DNA from: Mycolicibacterium anyangense
Lineage (GTDB): Bacteria; Actinomycetota; Actinomycetes; Mycobacteriales; Mycobacteriaceae
DNA length: 64,000 nt
Direction: 5' to 3'
Assembly (NCBI RefSeq): GCF_010731855.1
Contig: NZ_AP022620.1
Span: 4,402,001 to 4,466,000, forward strand
The notes beneath the pieces were generated by a model. It had not been told where the DNA came from and did not search any database. It saw only the letters and a program-made list of their open reading frames with translations. Made by a program: the position numbers and the translations under genes. Shown in pieces: positions 15,656 to 25,676 of the stretch; position 1 is the first letter of the stretch, and every line of letters starts with the position of its first letter.

Positions 15656-16714
15656 TCAGTGCTCTCCGAGGGCGTGCTCGTCCACCGGGTTGTTGCGGGT
15701 GACGATCAGCGGGTCGGTATTGGTGAACGGGAAGTTCGGCAGATCGTCGATGTGGACGTTGAATGTCGCGGCCAGCACCTCGCGGGAGTAGGCGCTGATC
15801 GAGGCGCGGTAGCCGATGTCCCCTGGCATCGGCTGGTCGAAGAAGATGAGGAAGTGCCAGCCGGGGCAGTCGATGACCTCGATGTGATGCGGGTAGGCGC
15901 GGGGGATGAAGTACACGTCGCCCTGGTTCAGATACCAGGTGTCGAGTTCCCCGTCGGGCCCCATCACCGTCATCCGGGCGGATCCGCTTCGGACGTAGCC
16001 CATCTCAGCGGTGATCGGATGCCAGTGCGGTTCGCGCATCCCGTCCTCGCGGATCCGCAGCGAGTACATCGACAGATCCTTCAGTGCCGGCCAGTACTGC
16101 ACCCTGGCCAGATGTGCCGAGCCCACGGCCGCGCTGATCGCGGGCGACTGTGCCTCGAGCGAAAACTTGTGCGGGTCGCCGAAATACGCGGTGGACGGGA
16201 CGACGGCGTCGCCGGTGCGTTTGGCCAGCAGACGATCGGTGGTGCTGCGCCGGATCTTGGTGAAGTCGGCGGCGTCCAGATCGTAGGTGTTGCCCAGTAC
16301 CGCATCGGTCATCGCGCCGAACGCCGAGAACAGCCCGAAGTCCTCGGGGCGTTCATTGCGGAACGCGATGATGAACTCCGCGACGTCCTCACCGATGTTC
16401 TCGATGTGGTGTAGCGAGCCGGAGTCGATGTGGAACATCTCGCCCTCGGTCACGACGAACGAGGAGAACTTGCTGTAGCTGTCCAGGACCGAGACCAATG
16501 CGGTACCCGAGACGCAGTAAGTCAGCTCGTTGGCATTGGCATGCCAGTGCGGGGTGCGCATCGCACCGGGGTTGATCACCACCCGCTTGATGGACAGCCC
16601 GCGCAGGATCGGGAAGTTGTCGGCGGTGACCCGGCGGATGGAACCGAGGTCGTTCTCCTCGACGATCTCACCCTCGGTGAGTGATACGGCATGCGAACTG
16701 CGGGATCTGGGCAC
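15656..16714 (-). CDS. Bicupin, oxalate decarboxylase-like
   Basis: A 352-residue double cupin. Each half has the metal motif HWH(x4)E: HWHANANE in the first (about 57-64) and HWHPITAE in the second (about 229-236), with later HH pairs (SLHHIEN and YPHHIEV) giving the fourth ligand. A Mn or Fe enzyme with oxalate decarboxylase/oxidase-like architecture is expected, but the HxHx4E spacing differs from Bacillus OxdC (HxHx3E) and I cannot confirm the lid residues, so the substrate stays open. GTG 16714 follows an AAAGG ribosome site. There is no signal peptide. It lies 45 nt behind the CLC gene on the same strand and could be co-transcribed with it. Confidence 0.82.
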   Translation of the reverse strand: MPRSRSSHAVSLTEGEIVEENDLGSIRRVTADNFPILRGLSIKRVVINPGAMRTPHWHANANELTYCVSGTALVSVLDSYSKFSSFVVTEGEMFHIDSGSLHHIENIGEDVAEFIIAFRNERPEDFGLFSAFGAMTDAVLGNTYDLDAADFTKIRRSTTDRLLAKRTGDAVVPSTAYFGDPHKFSLEAQSPAISAAVGSAHLARVQYWPALKDLSMYSLRIREDGMREPHWHPITAEMGYVRSGSARMTVMGPDGELDTWYLNQGDVYFIPRAYPHHIEVIDCPGWHFLIFFDQPMPGDIGYRASISAYSREVLAATFNVHIDDLPNFPFTNTDPLIVTRNNPVDEHALGEH

Positions 16715-16759
16715 AGTGAGCCTTTCTCTGGTGGAACTACGGTTGCGAAGTGCCGCGGC

Positions 16760-18208
16760 CTACTTCTGCGAGTCGTCGTCGGGGGTGCGCAGGACTTCCG
16801 GCGACGAGATCGTCACCCGCTCGGCGGCGGCGGTTTCGCGGTTGAGCCGCTGCGCCTGATAGATCGATACCGGTGTGCGGCAGATGATCAGATACGCCAC
16901 ACCCACGGCCACCATCGCACCCGGAATGACCGAGAAGGAGCCGGTCATCTCGGCGACCATGATCATCACCGCCAGGGGTGCGTGCGCCACGCTGCCGAAA
17001 CAGGCCATCATCGCGGCGATCACGAACACCGCAGGACCGGCGGGAAGCGCAGGGGCGCCGGCCAGGTCGGCCAGCCGCCAGATCGCCGCGCCGACGAATG
17101 CGCCGATGACGATGCCCGGGCCGAAGATGCCGCCGGATCCGCCGGTGCCGATCGACAGCGACGTCGCCACGATCTTCGCGATCGGCAGCACCAGGACGAT
17201 CCACAGCGGAATCGTCATCAGCCCTTCGCGGGTGGTGGCGATCTGCACCCAGCCGTATCCGCTGGCCAGAACCTGGGGGATCACCAGCGCGAGCAGGCCT
17301 ACCAGCAGGCCACCGATCGCCGGCTTGACGACCTTCCCGCCGGGTAGCCGCCGGGTCAGTGACACGGTTCCGTAGAAGATCCTGGCGTAGAGGTAACCGA
17401 TTGCCGCAGAGGCGATTCCGATGACGGCGAACCACACCAGTTGGGCTGGGTCGAAGCGATAGTCGGGCTCGACATAGCCGAACATCGGGGCGAAGCCCAT
17501 GATCGATCCGTAGATGGCGTAGGCGGTTCCGGAACACAGGAATCCCGGCACCAGGGCCTTGTAGTCGAAGTCTTCCCGATAGACGATCGAGGCCGCCAGT
17601 ACCGCGCCGCCCAAGGGTGCGCCGAAGATGGCGCCGATACCCGAGCCGATCCCCAGCGACACCGCGACCCGACCGTCGTCGTCGGACAGGTTGAAGACTC
17701 GGGTTAGCAGCGAGCCGAAGCCGGCCGAGATCTGGGCGGTCGGGCCTTCCCGCCCGCCCGAGCCGCCGGAGCCGATGGTCAGTGCACTGGAGAGCAGCTT
17801 GACCACGACCGCGCGGCTGCGGATGGACCGCGGGTCGGTGTGCACGGCTTCGATGGCGCTGTCGGTGCCGTGGCCCTCGGCCTCGGGGGCGAACTTGGCG
17901 ACCAGGAGGGCCGACACCAGTGCGCCGCCGAAGACGATCAGCGGGATGGCCCACGGCCGGACGAAACCGCTGGACCCGGTGCCCCCGCCGGCCTCCATGG
18001 CCTGCGGCTTCTGGTAGCCGCCGAGGTAGCCGATGAGGAACTGGCCGGTGTACTCCAGCGCCAGATAGAACACGACCGCCCCGAGCCCGGCGATGATGCC
18101 GATCGCGATCCCGAGGATGAGCCACTTGCGCAGATAGCCCGAGTTGCGGAGGAAGGCGCCCAGCCTTCCGAGGGCCGTGCTGTCGCTGGTGAGGTCCGCC
18201 GCGGCCAT
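16760..18208 (-). CDS. CLC-family chloride channel/transporter (Rv0143c-type)
   Basis: A 482-residue membrane protein of the CLC family with about ten hydrophobic helices. The selectivity motifs are present: GHGTDS (first motif), GSGGSGGREGP with the gating glutamate E154, and GTGGSGGIFGPG near 370. The gating Glu is retained, so Cl-/H+ exchange is possible; the first motif departs from GSGIP, so anion preference may differ. No CBS domains are present. The start at 18208 faces the sulfide operon promoter region. This gene is part of the conserved backbone (Rv0143c in M. tuberculosis, from memory). Confidence 0.92.
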   Translation of the reverse strand: MAAADLTSDSTALGRLGAFLRNSGYLRKWLILGIAIGIIAGLGAVVFYLALEYTGQFLIGYLGGYQKPQAMEAGGGTGSSGFVRPWAIPLIVFGGALVSALLVAKFAPEAEGHGTDSAIEAVHTDPRSIRSRAVVVKLLSSALTIGSGGSGGREGPTAQISAGFGSLLTRVFNLSDDDGRVAVSLGIGSGIGAIFGAPLGGAVLAASIVYREDFDYKALVPGFLCSGTAYAIYGSIMGFAPMFGYVEPDYRFDPAQLVWFAVIGIASAAIGYLYARIFYGTVSLTRRLPGGKVVKPAIGGLLVGLLALVIPQVLASGYGWVQIATTREGLMTIPLWIVLVLPIAKIVATSLSIGTGGSGGIFGPGIVIGAFVGAAIWRLADLAGAPALPAGPAVFVIAAMMACFGSVAHAPLAVMIMVAEMTGSFSVIPGAMVAVGVAYLIICRTPVSIYQAQRLNRETAAAERVTISSPEVLRTPDDDSQK

Positions 18209-18293
18209 AGCGGCATGTTACTTGGGCAATCGGCCTTTCTTCAGTGCTCCGGTCCCAGTCCCCTGCACGGGGACCAAAGACCCTTGTCGTCCG

Positions 18294-18309
18294 GTACCCC
18301 CATGGGTAT
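18294..18309. promoter_or_regulatory. CstR-type operator 1
   Basis: GTACC-CCCATG-GGTAT: 5-bp arms (one end mismatch) around a 6-nt G/C-tract spacer. It has the same 16-bp layout as operators 2 and 3 and starts exactly 34 bp before operator 2. It lies upstream of the candidate -35. Confidence 0.6.
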
Positions 18310-18327
18310 GACTGATATCACTTGAAT

Positions 18328-18343
18328 ATACCCCCTTAGGTAT
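18328..18343. promoter_or_regulatory. CstR-type operator 2, inside the promoter spacer
   Basis: ATACC-CCCTTA-GGTAT, a perfect 5-bp inverted repeat with a C-tract spacer. It fills the space between the candidate -35 (TTGAAT) and -10 (TATCGT), so a bound repressor would exclude RNA polymerase. Confidence 0.68.
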
Positions 18344-18361
18344 CTATCGTGGGAGAGACCG

Positions 18362-18377
18362 ATACCCCCAAGGGTAT
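18362..18377. promoter_or_regulatory. CstR-type operator 3
   Basis: ATACC-CCCAAG-GGTAT (arms plus spacer as in operator 2), 34 bp after operator 2 and just downstream of the expected transcription start. The TACCCCC...GGTA pattern is that of CsoR/CstR-family sites. Confidence 0.68.
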
Positions 18378-18406
18378 ATGACACGGCATTCCGGGAGGCG
18401 ACCACG

Positions 18407-19578
<1,172 letters not shown>

Positions 19579-19611
19579 CACACCCACCGAACTCCGGAAA
19601 GGAACACCGAA

Positions 19612-20991
19612 ATGAAGTTCAACCAGTACTACCTGGACTGCCTGTCACATGCGTCCTACCTGATCGGGGACGAGACCACCGGCCGGGCCGTCGTGGTCGA
19701 CCCGCAGCGTGACGTGTCCGAATACCTCTCCGACGCAGCGGAACTCGGCATGACGATCGAACTCGTCATCGAGACGCACTTCCACGCCGACTTCCTGTCC
19801 GGTCATCTGGAACTGGCCGGGGCCACCGGCGCGAAGATCGTCTACTCATCGGTGGCGCAGCCCGAGTTCGACTTCATGGGCGTGCAGGACGGCCAGCGTT
19901 ACTCGCTCGGCGATGTCGCGCTGGAGTTCCGGCACACCCCCGGCCACACCCCGGAGTCGCTGAGCATCGTCATCTATGAACATGCCGACGATGTGCTGCC
20001 CTATGGTGTGCTGACCGGCGACACCCTGTTCATCGGCGATGTCGGTCGCCCAGATCTGTTGGCGTCCATCGGCTTCACCCGTGAGGAGCTGGCCGACAAG
20101 CTCTACGACTCCCTGCACCAGAAGCTCATGCCGCTGCCCGACACCACCCGGGTCTATCCCGCGCACGGGGCCGGATCGGCCTGCGGCAAGAACCTGTCGA
20201 CCGAACTGTGGTCCACCATGGGCGAGCAGCGTAGGACCAACTACGCCCTGCGTGCCTCGGACAAGGCGACCTTCATGGCGATGGTCACCGAAGGGCAGCC
20301 GCCGGCACCCGGGTACTTCGTCTACGACGCGATCCTCAATCGCAAGGACCGCGACCTGCTGGACGAGACCGCCGTGCCCGCACCGATGACCTACGACCAG
20401 GTCAAGGCGGCATTGGGGGCCGGGGCGATGCTGATCGACGGCCGCTCGCCGGAAGAGTTCGCGCTCGGCCACCTCGAGGCGGCGATCAATATCGGACTGG
20501 CTGGCCGCTACGCCGAGTTCGCCGGTTCGGTGGTCAAGCCCGACGTCGACATCGTTCTGCTGACCGAGCCGGGGCTGGAGTTGGAGGGCAAGAACCGCTT
20601 GGCCCGAATCGGTTTCGACCGGGTGGTCGGCTACCTCACTGATCCGTACCAGGTGATGCTGGACAACCCGGGTGAGGTCCAGGTCGCATCACGACTGACC
20701 ACCAACGCCATGGGGGAGCGGATGGCCGACGTGCCCGAGTTGCAGATCGTCGATGTCCGCAACCCGGGCGAGGCGGCGGCCGGGATGATCCCCGGCGCGA
20801 TCAACATCCCGGTCGGTCAGCTGCCGGACCGGATCGGTGAACTCGACCCGCGCAAGCCGACCGTCGTGTACTGCGCCGGTGGCTACCGCTCGTCGGTCGC
20901 GGCGAGCCTGCTGCGCCAACGGGGCTTCGCCGATGTCAGTGATGTCCTGGGTGGCTACGGCGCCTGGGAAGAAGCAGTCCAGAACGCCTGA
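19612..20991 (+). CDS. cstB: Persulfide dioxygenase-rhodanese fusion (CstB-like)
   Basis: A 459-residue cytosolic enzyme that converts low-molecular-weight persulfides to sulfite and thiosulfate. Residues 1-245 are the ETHE1-type metallo-beta-lactamase domain with iron ligands THFHADFLSGH (H56, H58, H65), H112 (HTPGHT) and the GDTLFIGDVGRPDL segment. Residues about 255-355 form a rhodanese-like domain without a catalytic cysteine (VLLTEPG at the loop position). Residues about 362-459 form an active rhodanese with C421 in VVYCAGGYRS. GGAAAGGA precedes the ATG. It lies between cstR and sqr, fitting stepwise sulfide oxidation. Confidence 0.93.
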   Translation: MKFNQYYLDCLSHASYLIGDETTGRAVVVDPQRDVSEYLSDAAELGMTIELVIETHFHADFLSGHLELAGATGAKIVYSSVAQPEFDFMGVQDGQRYSLGDVALEFRHTPGHTPESLSIVIYEHADDVLPYGVLTGDTLFIGDVGRPDLLASIGFTREELADKLYDSLHQKLMPLPDTTRVYPAHGAGSACGKNLSTELWSTMGEQRRTNYALRASDKATFMAMVTEGQPPAPGYFVYDAILNRKDRDLLDETAVPAPMTYDQVKAALGAGAMLIDGRSPEEFALGHLEAAINIGLAGRYAEFAGSVVKPDVDIVLLTEPGLELEGKNRLARIGFDRVVGYLTDPYQVMLDNPGEVQVASRLTTNAMGERMADVPELQIVDVRNPGEAAAGMIPGAINIPVGQLPDRIGELDPRKPTVVYCAGGYRSSVAASLLRQRGFADVSDVLGGYGAWEEAVQNA

Positions 20992-21023
20992 GCGAAAACG
21001 CCTGAGAGATAACGAGATACTTC

Positions 21024-22226
21024 ATGAGCACGACAGCCAAACATCAGGTCCTGATCGTCGGCGGCGGTACCGCCGGCATCACGGTAGCCGCGCGCCTGCT
21101 GCGCAAGGGGTACACCGATGTGGCGATCATCGAGCCGTCGGACAAGCACTACTACCAGCCCCTGTGGACGCTTGTCGGGGGTGGTCAGGCCAAGGCGGCT
21201 TCCACCGAGCGGGCCGAGTCCTCGGTGATACCCAAGGGCGCCAACTGGATTCATAAGGCGGCTGACAGCTTCGACCCCGACAACAACACCGTCACCTGCT
21301 CGGACGGATCGACCTACGAGTATGACGTCCTGGTGGTGGCTCCCGGTATCCAACTGGACTGGCAGGCCACCGATGGTTTGGCGGGCACGCTCGGCAAGGA
21401 CGGCGTGTCGTCGAACTACCGGTTCGATCTGGCGCCCAAGACGTGGGAGTTCATCCGCAACACCCGGTCGGGCACCGCGGTCTTCACCATGCCCACCGGC
21501 GGGGTGAAATGCGCTGGCGCAGGCCAGAAGATCGCCTACCTGGCATCGGACTACTGGCGTCGGCAGGGGATGCTCGGCGATATCGACGTCCACCTCGTGG
21601 TGCCCGGTCCGCGGATCTTCGGGATTCCGGGCATCGCCGACAGCCTGGATAGGGTGATCGCCGACTACGGGATCACGCTGCACACCGAATCGGAGCTGAC
21701 GGCGGTGGACGCCGACGCCCGCAAGGTGACGGTGTCCGCGGTGGGCCCCAGCGGCAGCGACACCATGCTGCCCTACGACGTACTGCACGTCGTGCCGCGC
21801 CAGTCCGCGCCGGACTGGATCAAGCGCAGCCCGCTGTCCACCGGCGATGCTGCCGGCTACGTCGAGGTCGACAAGTACACCCTGCAGCAGGTGCACTACC
21901 CCAACGTGTTCGCACTTGGTGACGTCGCGTCCGCACCGAACGCCAAGACCGGTGCGGCCGTGCGCAAGCAGGCTCCGGTGGTGGTGGACAACATCGACGC
22001 CGTCCTCGACGGGCGCCCGCTGCCGGGCTCGTACGATGGATATTCGTCATGCCCGATCGTGACGTCCTCGCATGACATGCTGCTGGCCGAGTTCGACTAC
22101 GACTTGAACCTCAAGCCGTCGTTCCCCGGCTTCGATCCGGTCACGCCGCACCGCGCCTACTGGTACCTCAAGAAGTACGGTCTGCCATTCCTGTACTGGA
22201 ACCTGATGCTCAAGGGTCTGGCCTGA
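21024..22226 (+). CDS. sqr: Sulfide:quinone oxidoreductase
   Basis: A 400-residue FAD enzyme that oxidises H2S at the membrane, passing electrons to quinone and the sulfur to a thiol. LIVGGGTAGITVA (10-22) is the FAD motif; redox cysteines are C163 (GGVKCAGAG) and C343 (YSSCPIV), the pair expected for type II enzymes that lack the third cysteine. VFALGDVASAPNAKTG is the second flavin block. The C-terminus (YWYLKKYGLPFLYW) is amphipathic, fitting monotopic membrane attachment. It is the last gene of the sulfide operon, followed by a strong hairpin. Confidence 0.94.
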   Translation: MSTTAKHQVLIVGGGTAGITVAARLLRKGYTDVAIIEPSDKHYYQPLWTLVGGGQAKAASTERAESSVIPKGANWIHKAADSFDPDNNTVTCSDGSTYEYDVLVVAPGIQLDWQATDGLAGTLGKDGVSSNYRFDLAPKTWEFIRNTRSGTAVFTMPTGGVKCAGAGQKIAYLASDYWRRQGMLGDIDVHLVVPGPRIFGIPGIADSLDRVIADYGITLHTESELTAVDADARKVTVSAVGPSGSDTMLPYDVLHVVPRQSAPDWIKRSPLSTGDAAGYVEVDKYTLQQVHYPNVFALGDVASAPNAKTGAAVRKQAPVVVDNIDAVLDGRPLPGSYDGYSSCPIVTSSHDMLLAEFDYDLNLKPSFPGFDPVTPHRAYWYLKKYGLPFLYWNLMLKGLA

Positions 22227-22243
22227 ACCGTGCGGATATGACA

Positions 22244-22277
22244 CGGCCCGGGCTCGCGACAGGCGAGACCCGGGCCG
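22244..22277 (+). terminator. Hairpin ending the sulfide operon
   Basis: CGGCCCGGG-CTCGC...GGCGAG-A-CCCGGGCCG: an outer 9-bp perfect stem and an inner 5-bp stem with one bulge. It sits 17 nt after the sqr stop and just before the convergent ptsH stop. No T-run, which is common for mycobacterial terminators. Confidence 0.6.
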
Positions 22278-22284
22278 CTGCAGG

Positions 22285-22542
22285 TCAGGCGTCGAGGTCC
22301 TGGGACACCAGTTCGGCGATCGCCGCGCACGTCGCCTCGTCCTCGGAGGCCACGGTGACCTGGGCACCGTTGCCGGCACCCAGCGTCATGATCATCAGCG
22401 CCGAACCGGCGTCCACCGGCTCACCGCCGTCCAGTGACAGCGACACCGGAACACCGGCCTTGACGACGGCTTCGGAGATGATCGCCGCGGGCCGGGCGTG
22501 CAGTCCGATCGCCGAGCCGACGATGACGGTCTTGGTGTGCAT
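22285..22542 (-). CDS. ptsH: Phosphocarrier protein HPr
   Basis: An 85-residue HPr that receives phosphate from enzyme I and passes it to the fructose permease. The active H15 lies in GLHARPAA. The region around residue 46 reads DAGSALMIMTLG, with a serine near the regulatory position of Gram-positive HPr. GGGGAG is 4-5 nt before the ATG at 22542. It is the last gene of the minus-strand fructose operon, 95 nt after fruA, with enzyme I encoded divergently at 26556. Confidence 0.93.
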   Translation of the reverse strand: MHTKTVIVGSAIGLHARPAAIISEAVVKAGVPVSLSLDGGEPVDAGSALMIMTLGAGNGAQVTVASEDEATCAAIAELVSQDLDA

Positions 22543-22637
22543 GAACTCCCCTTCGGTTGTGTCGAACTCGACGTTATGGAGATGTTTACTCGAACATCGG
22601 CGCCCAGACGTCGGTTTGGGCGATCGGTCAGGCCGTG

Positions 22638-24665
22638 TCAGGCCGCAGCCAGGGCGGCGTCGGCGTCGTGCTCGGACTTCGGGCTGGCGAACTGCTTGGC
22701 CCCGACCACGGCCAGCGCACCGACCACGGTGCCCGCAGCCAGCGCCACCAGGAACCACAGTAGGTTGCCGATCGCGAAGAACACGAAGATGCCCCCGTGC
22801 GGAGCCTTCAGCGTGACGTCGAAGGCCATGATGAGCGCTCCGGTGACCGCGCCGCCGGCCATCATCGAGGGGATGACCCGTAGCGGGTCGGCCGCGGCGA
22901 ACGGGATGGCACCCTCGGAGATGAACGAGGCACCCAGCAGCCAGGCCGCGCGACCGTTCTCCCGCTCCGGCTCGCTGAACAGCCCCGGTCGGATCGTGGT
23001 GGCCAGCGCCATCGCCAGCGGCGGCACCATGCCGGCGGCCATCACCGCGGCCATGATGCGCAGCGAGGCCGGGTCGGCGACGTTGAGTCCGGCGGTGGCG
23101 AACGCGTAGGCCGCCTTGTTGACCGGGCCACCGAGGTCGAAGCACATCATCAGGCCCAGGATCACACCGAGCAGGATCACCGACGCCCCGGTCAGGCTGT
23201 TGAGCCAGTTCGTCAGACCCGAGGTGATGGCGGCCAGCGGGCGTCCGAGCAGGAAGAACATCAGCAGGCCGACGATCAGCGAGGCCAACAGCGGAATGAT
23301 CACCACCGGCATGAGTCCGCGGAACCACTGCGGCACCTTCCAACCGCTGATCCACAATGCGGCGAACCCGGCGATCAGGCCGCCGACGATACCGCCGATG
23401 AAGCCGCCGCCGACGAACACCGCCACCGCGCCCGCGGTGAATCCCGGTGCGATGCCGGGCCGGTCGGCGATGGCGAACGAGATGTAGCCGGCCAGCGCTG
23501 GTACCAGGAATCCGAAGGCCAGTCCGCCGAGGGTGAACAGCACCGCGCCCAGGTACTGGGTGAAGCCGCCGGCGGGCAGGTTGGTCAGCGAGTTGGTGGT
23601 GGCGATGATGTGCGCCAGTGAATCGGTCTTGCCCTCGGGCTTGTTGGCGATGTCGTAGCCGGCGAACAGGAAGCCGAGCGCGATCAGCAGGCCGCCGGCC
23701 GCCACGAACGGGATCATGTAGCTGACACCGGTCAGCAGGATCTGCCGGGTCCGGGTGCCCCAGCCGACGTCGCCGGACGGCGCCCCGCTGTCGGCCGCCG
23801 CCGCGCTGCCCTCGACCTTGGGGGCGTTCGGATTATCAGATGCGGCAACGGCTTCGGCGATCATCTTGTCCGGCTCGTTGATGGCCCGCTTGACTCCGGA
23901 GGCGATCACCGGCTTACCCGCGAAGCGGGGACGGTCCTTGACTCCGACGTCGGTGGCGAAGATGACGGCATCGGCTTTCGCGATGGTGTCCGCACCCACC
24001 GGAGTGCTGCCGGAGGAGCCCTGAGTTTCGACCACCAGGTTGACCCCGGCTCGCTCGGCGGCCAGCTTGAGCGCATCGGCGGCCATGTAGGTGTGCGCGA
24101 TGCCGGTGGGACATGCGGTGATCGCGACGATCGACTTGGCCGCAGCCGCAGCGGGTTTCGGGGTGGGTGCGGTGGCCGGGGCTGGGGCCGGTGCCGAGGC
24201 TCCGTCGGGGTTGACCACCGCGTCGACGAGCGCGACCACGTCGTCGGCCGAGGCGGCTGCGCGCAGCGAGGCGACGAAGTCCGGGCGCACCAGGGCGCGG
24301 GCCAGGCTGGACAGCAGTTTCATGTGCTCGGCGCCGGCACCGTCGGGTGCGGCGATCAGGAACACCAGGTCGGCCGGTCCGTCCGGGGCGCCGAAGTCGA
24401 CCTTCGGGGAGAGCCGGGCAAACCCGATCGACGGGCTACCGACCGCGGCCGACCGGCAGTGTGGGATGGCGATCCCGCCAGGCAGTCCGGTAGCCGACTG
24501 GGCTTCGCGCGCCAGGGCCGCGGCCTTGAGCGTCTCGCGGTCGCTGACCCGCCCACTGCCGGCGAGTAGACCGGCGAGCCGATCGATGACCGCCTCTTTG
24601 TCGCTGCCGGCGTCGACGTCGAGAAGCACCAGGTCGGTGCTGATGATGGACACGGGGTTGGTCAT
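22638..24665 (-). CDS. fruA: Fructose PTS permease EIIABC
   Basis: A 675-residue three-domain sugar transporter that takes up fructose as fructose 1-phosphate. Domain order is EIIA (1-150, phospho-His H69 in AIPHCRS), an Ala/Pro linker (155-176), EIIB (177-275, phospho-Cys C185 in ITACPTGIAHT) and the EIIC membrane domain (about 320-655, GGPVNKAAYAFA and multiple helices). All phosphotransfer residues are intact. It lies 24 nt after fruK. M. tuberculosis lacks this system as far as I recall; it is an accessory sugar-uptake locus of fast growers. Confidence 0.95.
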   Translation of the reverse strand: MTNPVSIISTDLVLLDVDAGSDKEAVIDRLAGLLAGSGRVSDRETLKAAALAREAQSATGLPGGIAIPHCRSAAVGSPSIGFARLSPKVDFGAPDGPADLVFLIAAPDGAGAEHMKLLSSLARALVRPDFVASLRAAASADDVVALVDAVVNPDGASAPAPAPATAPTPKPAAAAAKSIVAITACPTGIAHTYMAADALKLAAERAGVNLVVETQGSSGSTPVGADTIAKADAVIFATDVGVKDRPRFAGKPVIASGVKRAINEPDKMIAEAVAASDNPNAPKVEGSAAAADSGAPSGDVGWGTRTRQILLTGVSYMIPFVAAGGLLIALGFLFAGYDIANKPEGKTDSLAHIIATTNSLTNLPAGGFTQYLGAVLFTLGGLAFGFLVPALAGYISFAIADRPGIAPGFTAGAVAVFVGGGFIGGIVGGLIAGFAALWISGWKVPQWFRGLMPVVIIPLLASLIVGLLMFFLLGRPLAAITSGLTNWLNSLTGASVILLGVILGLMMCFDLGGPVNKAAYAFATAGLNVADPASLRIMAAVMAAGMVPPLAMALATTIRPGLFSEPERENGRAAWLLGASFISEGAIPFAAADPLRVIPSMMAGGAVTGALIMAFDVTLKAPHGGIFVFFAIGNLLWFLVALAAGTVVGALAVVGAKQFASPKSEHDADAALAAA

Positions 24666-24689
24666 TTGTTCTATGCCTTCTGTCTGTGT

Positions 24690-25676
24690 CTAAGGGCGGG
24701 CGGGCGAAGTGGGGTAGGGGGCGATCGAGGTGACCGCGACGTCGTCGAGGTCGATCTGCGCGGGGGAGGGCAGCGCCGACCCGGGCAGGGCGGCCGCGCC
24801 GCTGCCGTAGGCGACGGCCATCTGCAGTCGTTGCGGGGCCTGGGCTCCGCCGACGTCGGCGCGCACGTAGCCTGCGAGGGAGGAGTCACCGGCGCCGACG
24901 GTGCTCCTGGGCGTGATCGGGGGAGGGGTGGCCAGCCAGCTACCGGTCTCGTTGACCAGCACCGCGCCGGCTGCGCCGAGGGTGGCCAGCACGGTCCTGG
25001 CGCCGCGTTCGATCAACCGGTGAGCGGCGTCGACCACGGGGTCGGGATTGCCTTGCACCAGAGCATCTTCCAGGGCATGCGCATCGACTCCGGCCAACCC
25101 GGCGAGCTCCTCGGAGTTCGGCTTGATCAGATCCGGGGCGGCCCGGTCGAAGGCGGCGGCCAGCGCGGCCAGCGGCGCGTCGGAGGTGTCCACCGCGACC
25201 TTGCAGTCGAAGGCCTTCAGCTCGGCCACCACGTCGGCATACCAGTGATCGGGCATACCCGGAGGCAGTGAGCCGGACAGCACCACCCAGCGTGCCGAAG
25301 CCGCCCGTTCCAGGACGGCCCGGCTCAGGGCGGCCAGTGCCTGCTCGTCGATCACCGCGCCGGGTTCGTTGATCTTTGTTGTGGTGCCGTCGGATTCGGT
25401 GATCGTCAGGTTGGTGCGCACTGCGCCCTCGATGGGTACCGCGTAGAACGGCACGCCACTGGCGCGCAGCGCCGTGATGATCGGATCATGTTCGGCCGCG
25501 GGGAGCACGGCCACGGTGTCCAGTCCGGCAAGGGTCAGCGCGCGGGCGACATTGACCCCCTTGCCGCCCGGTTCGCTGGACACCGAACGCACTCGGTGCA
25601 CCGCGCCGCGGACCAGCTCGGTGGGCAGCGTGAGGGTGCGGTCGATGCTCGGGTTGGGAGTGACGGTGACGATCAT
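24690..25676 (-). CDS. fruK: 1-phosphofructokinase
   Basis: A 328-residue PfkB-family kinase that converts fructose 1-phosphate to fructose 1,6-bisphosphate with ATP. The family signatures are visible: EPGGKGVNVARAL (35-47) in the N-terminal sugar site and TVGAGDSSLAGY with catalytic base D264. The C-terminus is Pro-rich and of no known function. It overlaps the DeoR regulator by 4 nt, so the two are translationally coupled, and precedes fruA. The operon order is deoR-fruK-fruA-ptsH. Confidence 0.95.
   Translation of the reverse strand: MIVTVTPNPSIDRTLTLPTELVRGAVHRVRSVSSEPGGKGVNVARALTLAGLDTVAVLPAAEHDPIITALRASGVPFYAVPIEGAVRTNLTITESDGTTTKINEPGAVIDEQALAALSRAVLERAASARWVVLSGSLPPGMPDHWYADVVAELKAFDCKVAVDTSDAPLAALAAAFDRAAPDLIKPNSEELAGLAGVDAHALEDALVQGNPDPVVDAAHRLIERGARTVLATLGAAGAVLVNETGSWLATPPPITPRSTVGAGDSSLAGYVRADVGGAQAPQRLQMAVAYGSGAAALPGSALPSPAQIDLDDVAVTSIAPYPTSPARP

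Larger units (their letters stand above)
18209..18406. promoter_or_regulatory. Divergent control region, CLC gene / sulfide operon
   Basis: This gap of 198 nt holds a GTCCCC-TGCAC-GGGGAC hairpin (18258-18274) on the CLC side, then three CstR-type operators and a candidate promoter for the sulfide operon (TTGAAT 18323-18328, 16-nt spacer, TATCGT 18345-18350). A GGGAGG ribosome site lies before the ATG at 18407. Confidence 0.6.
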
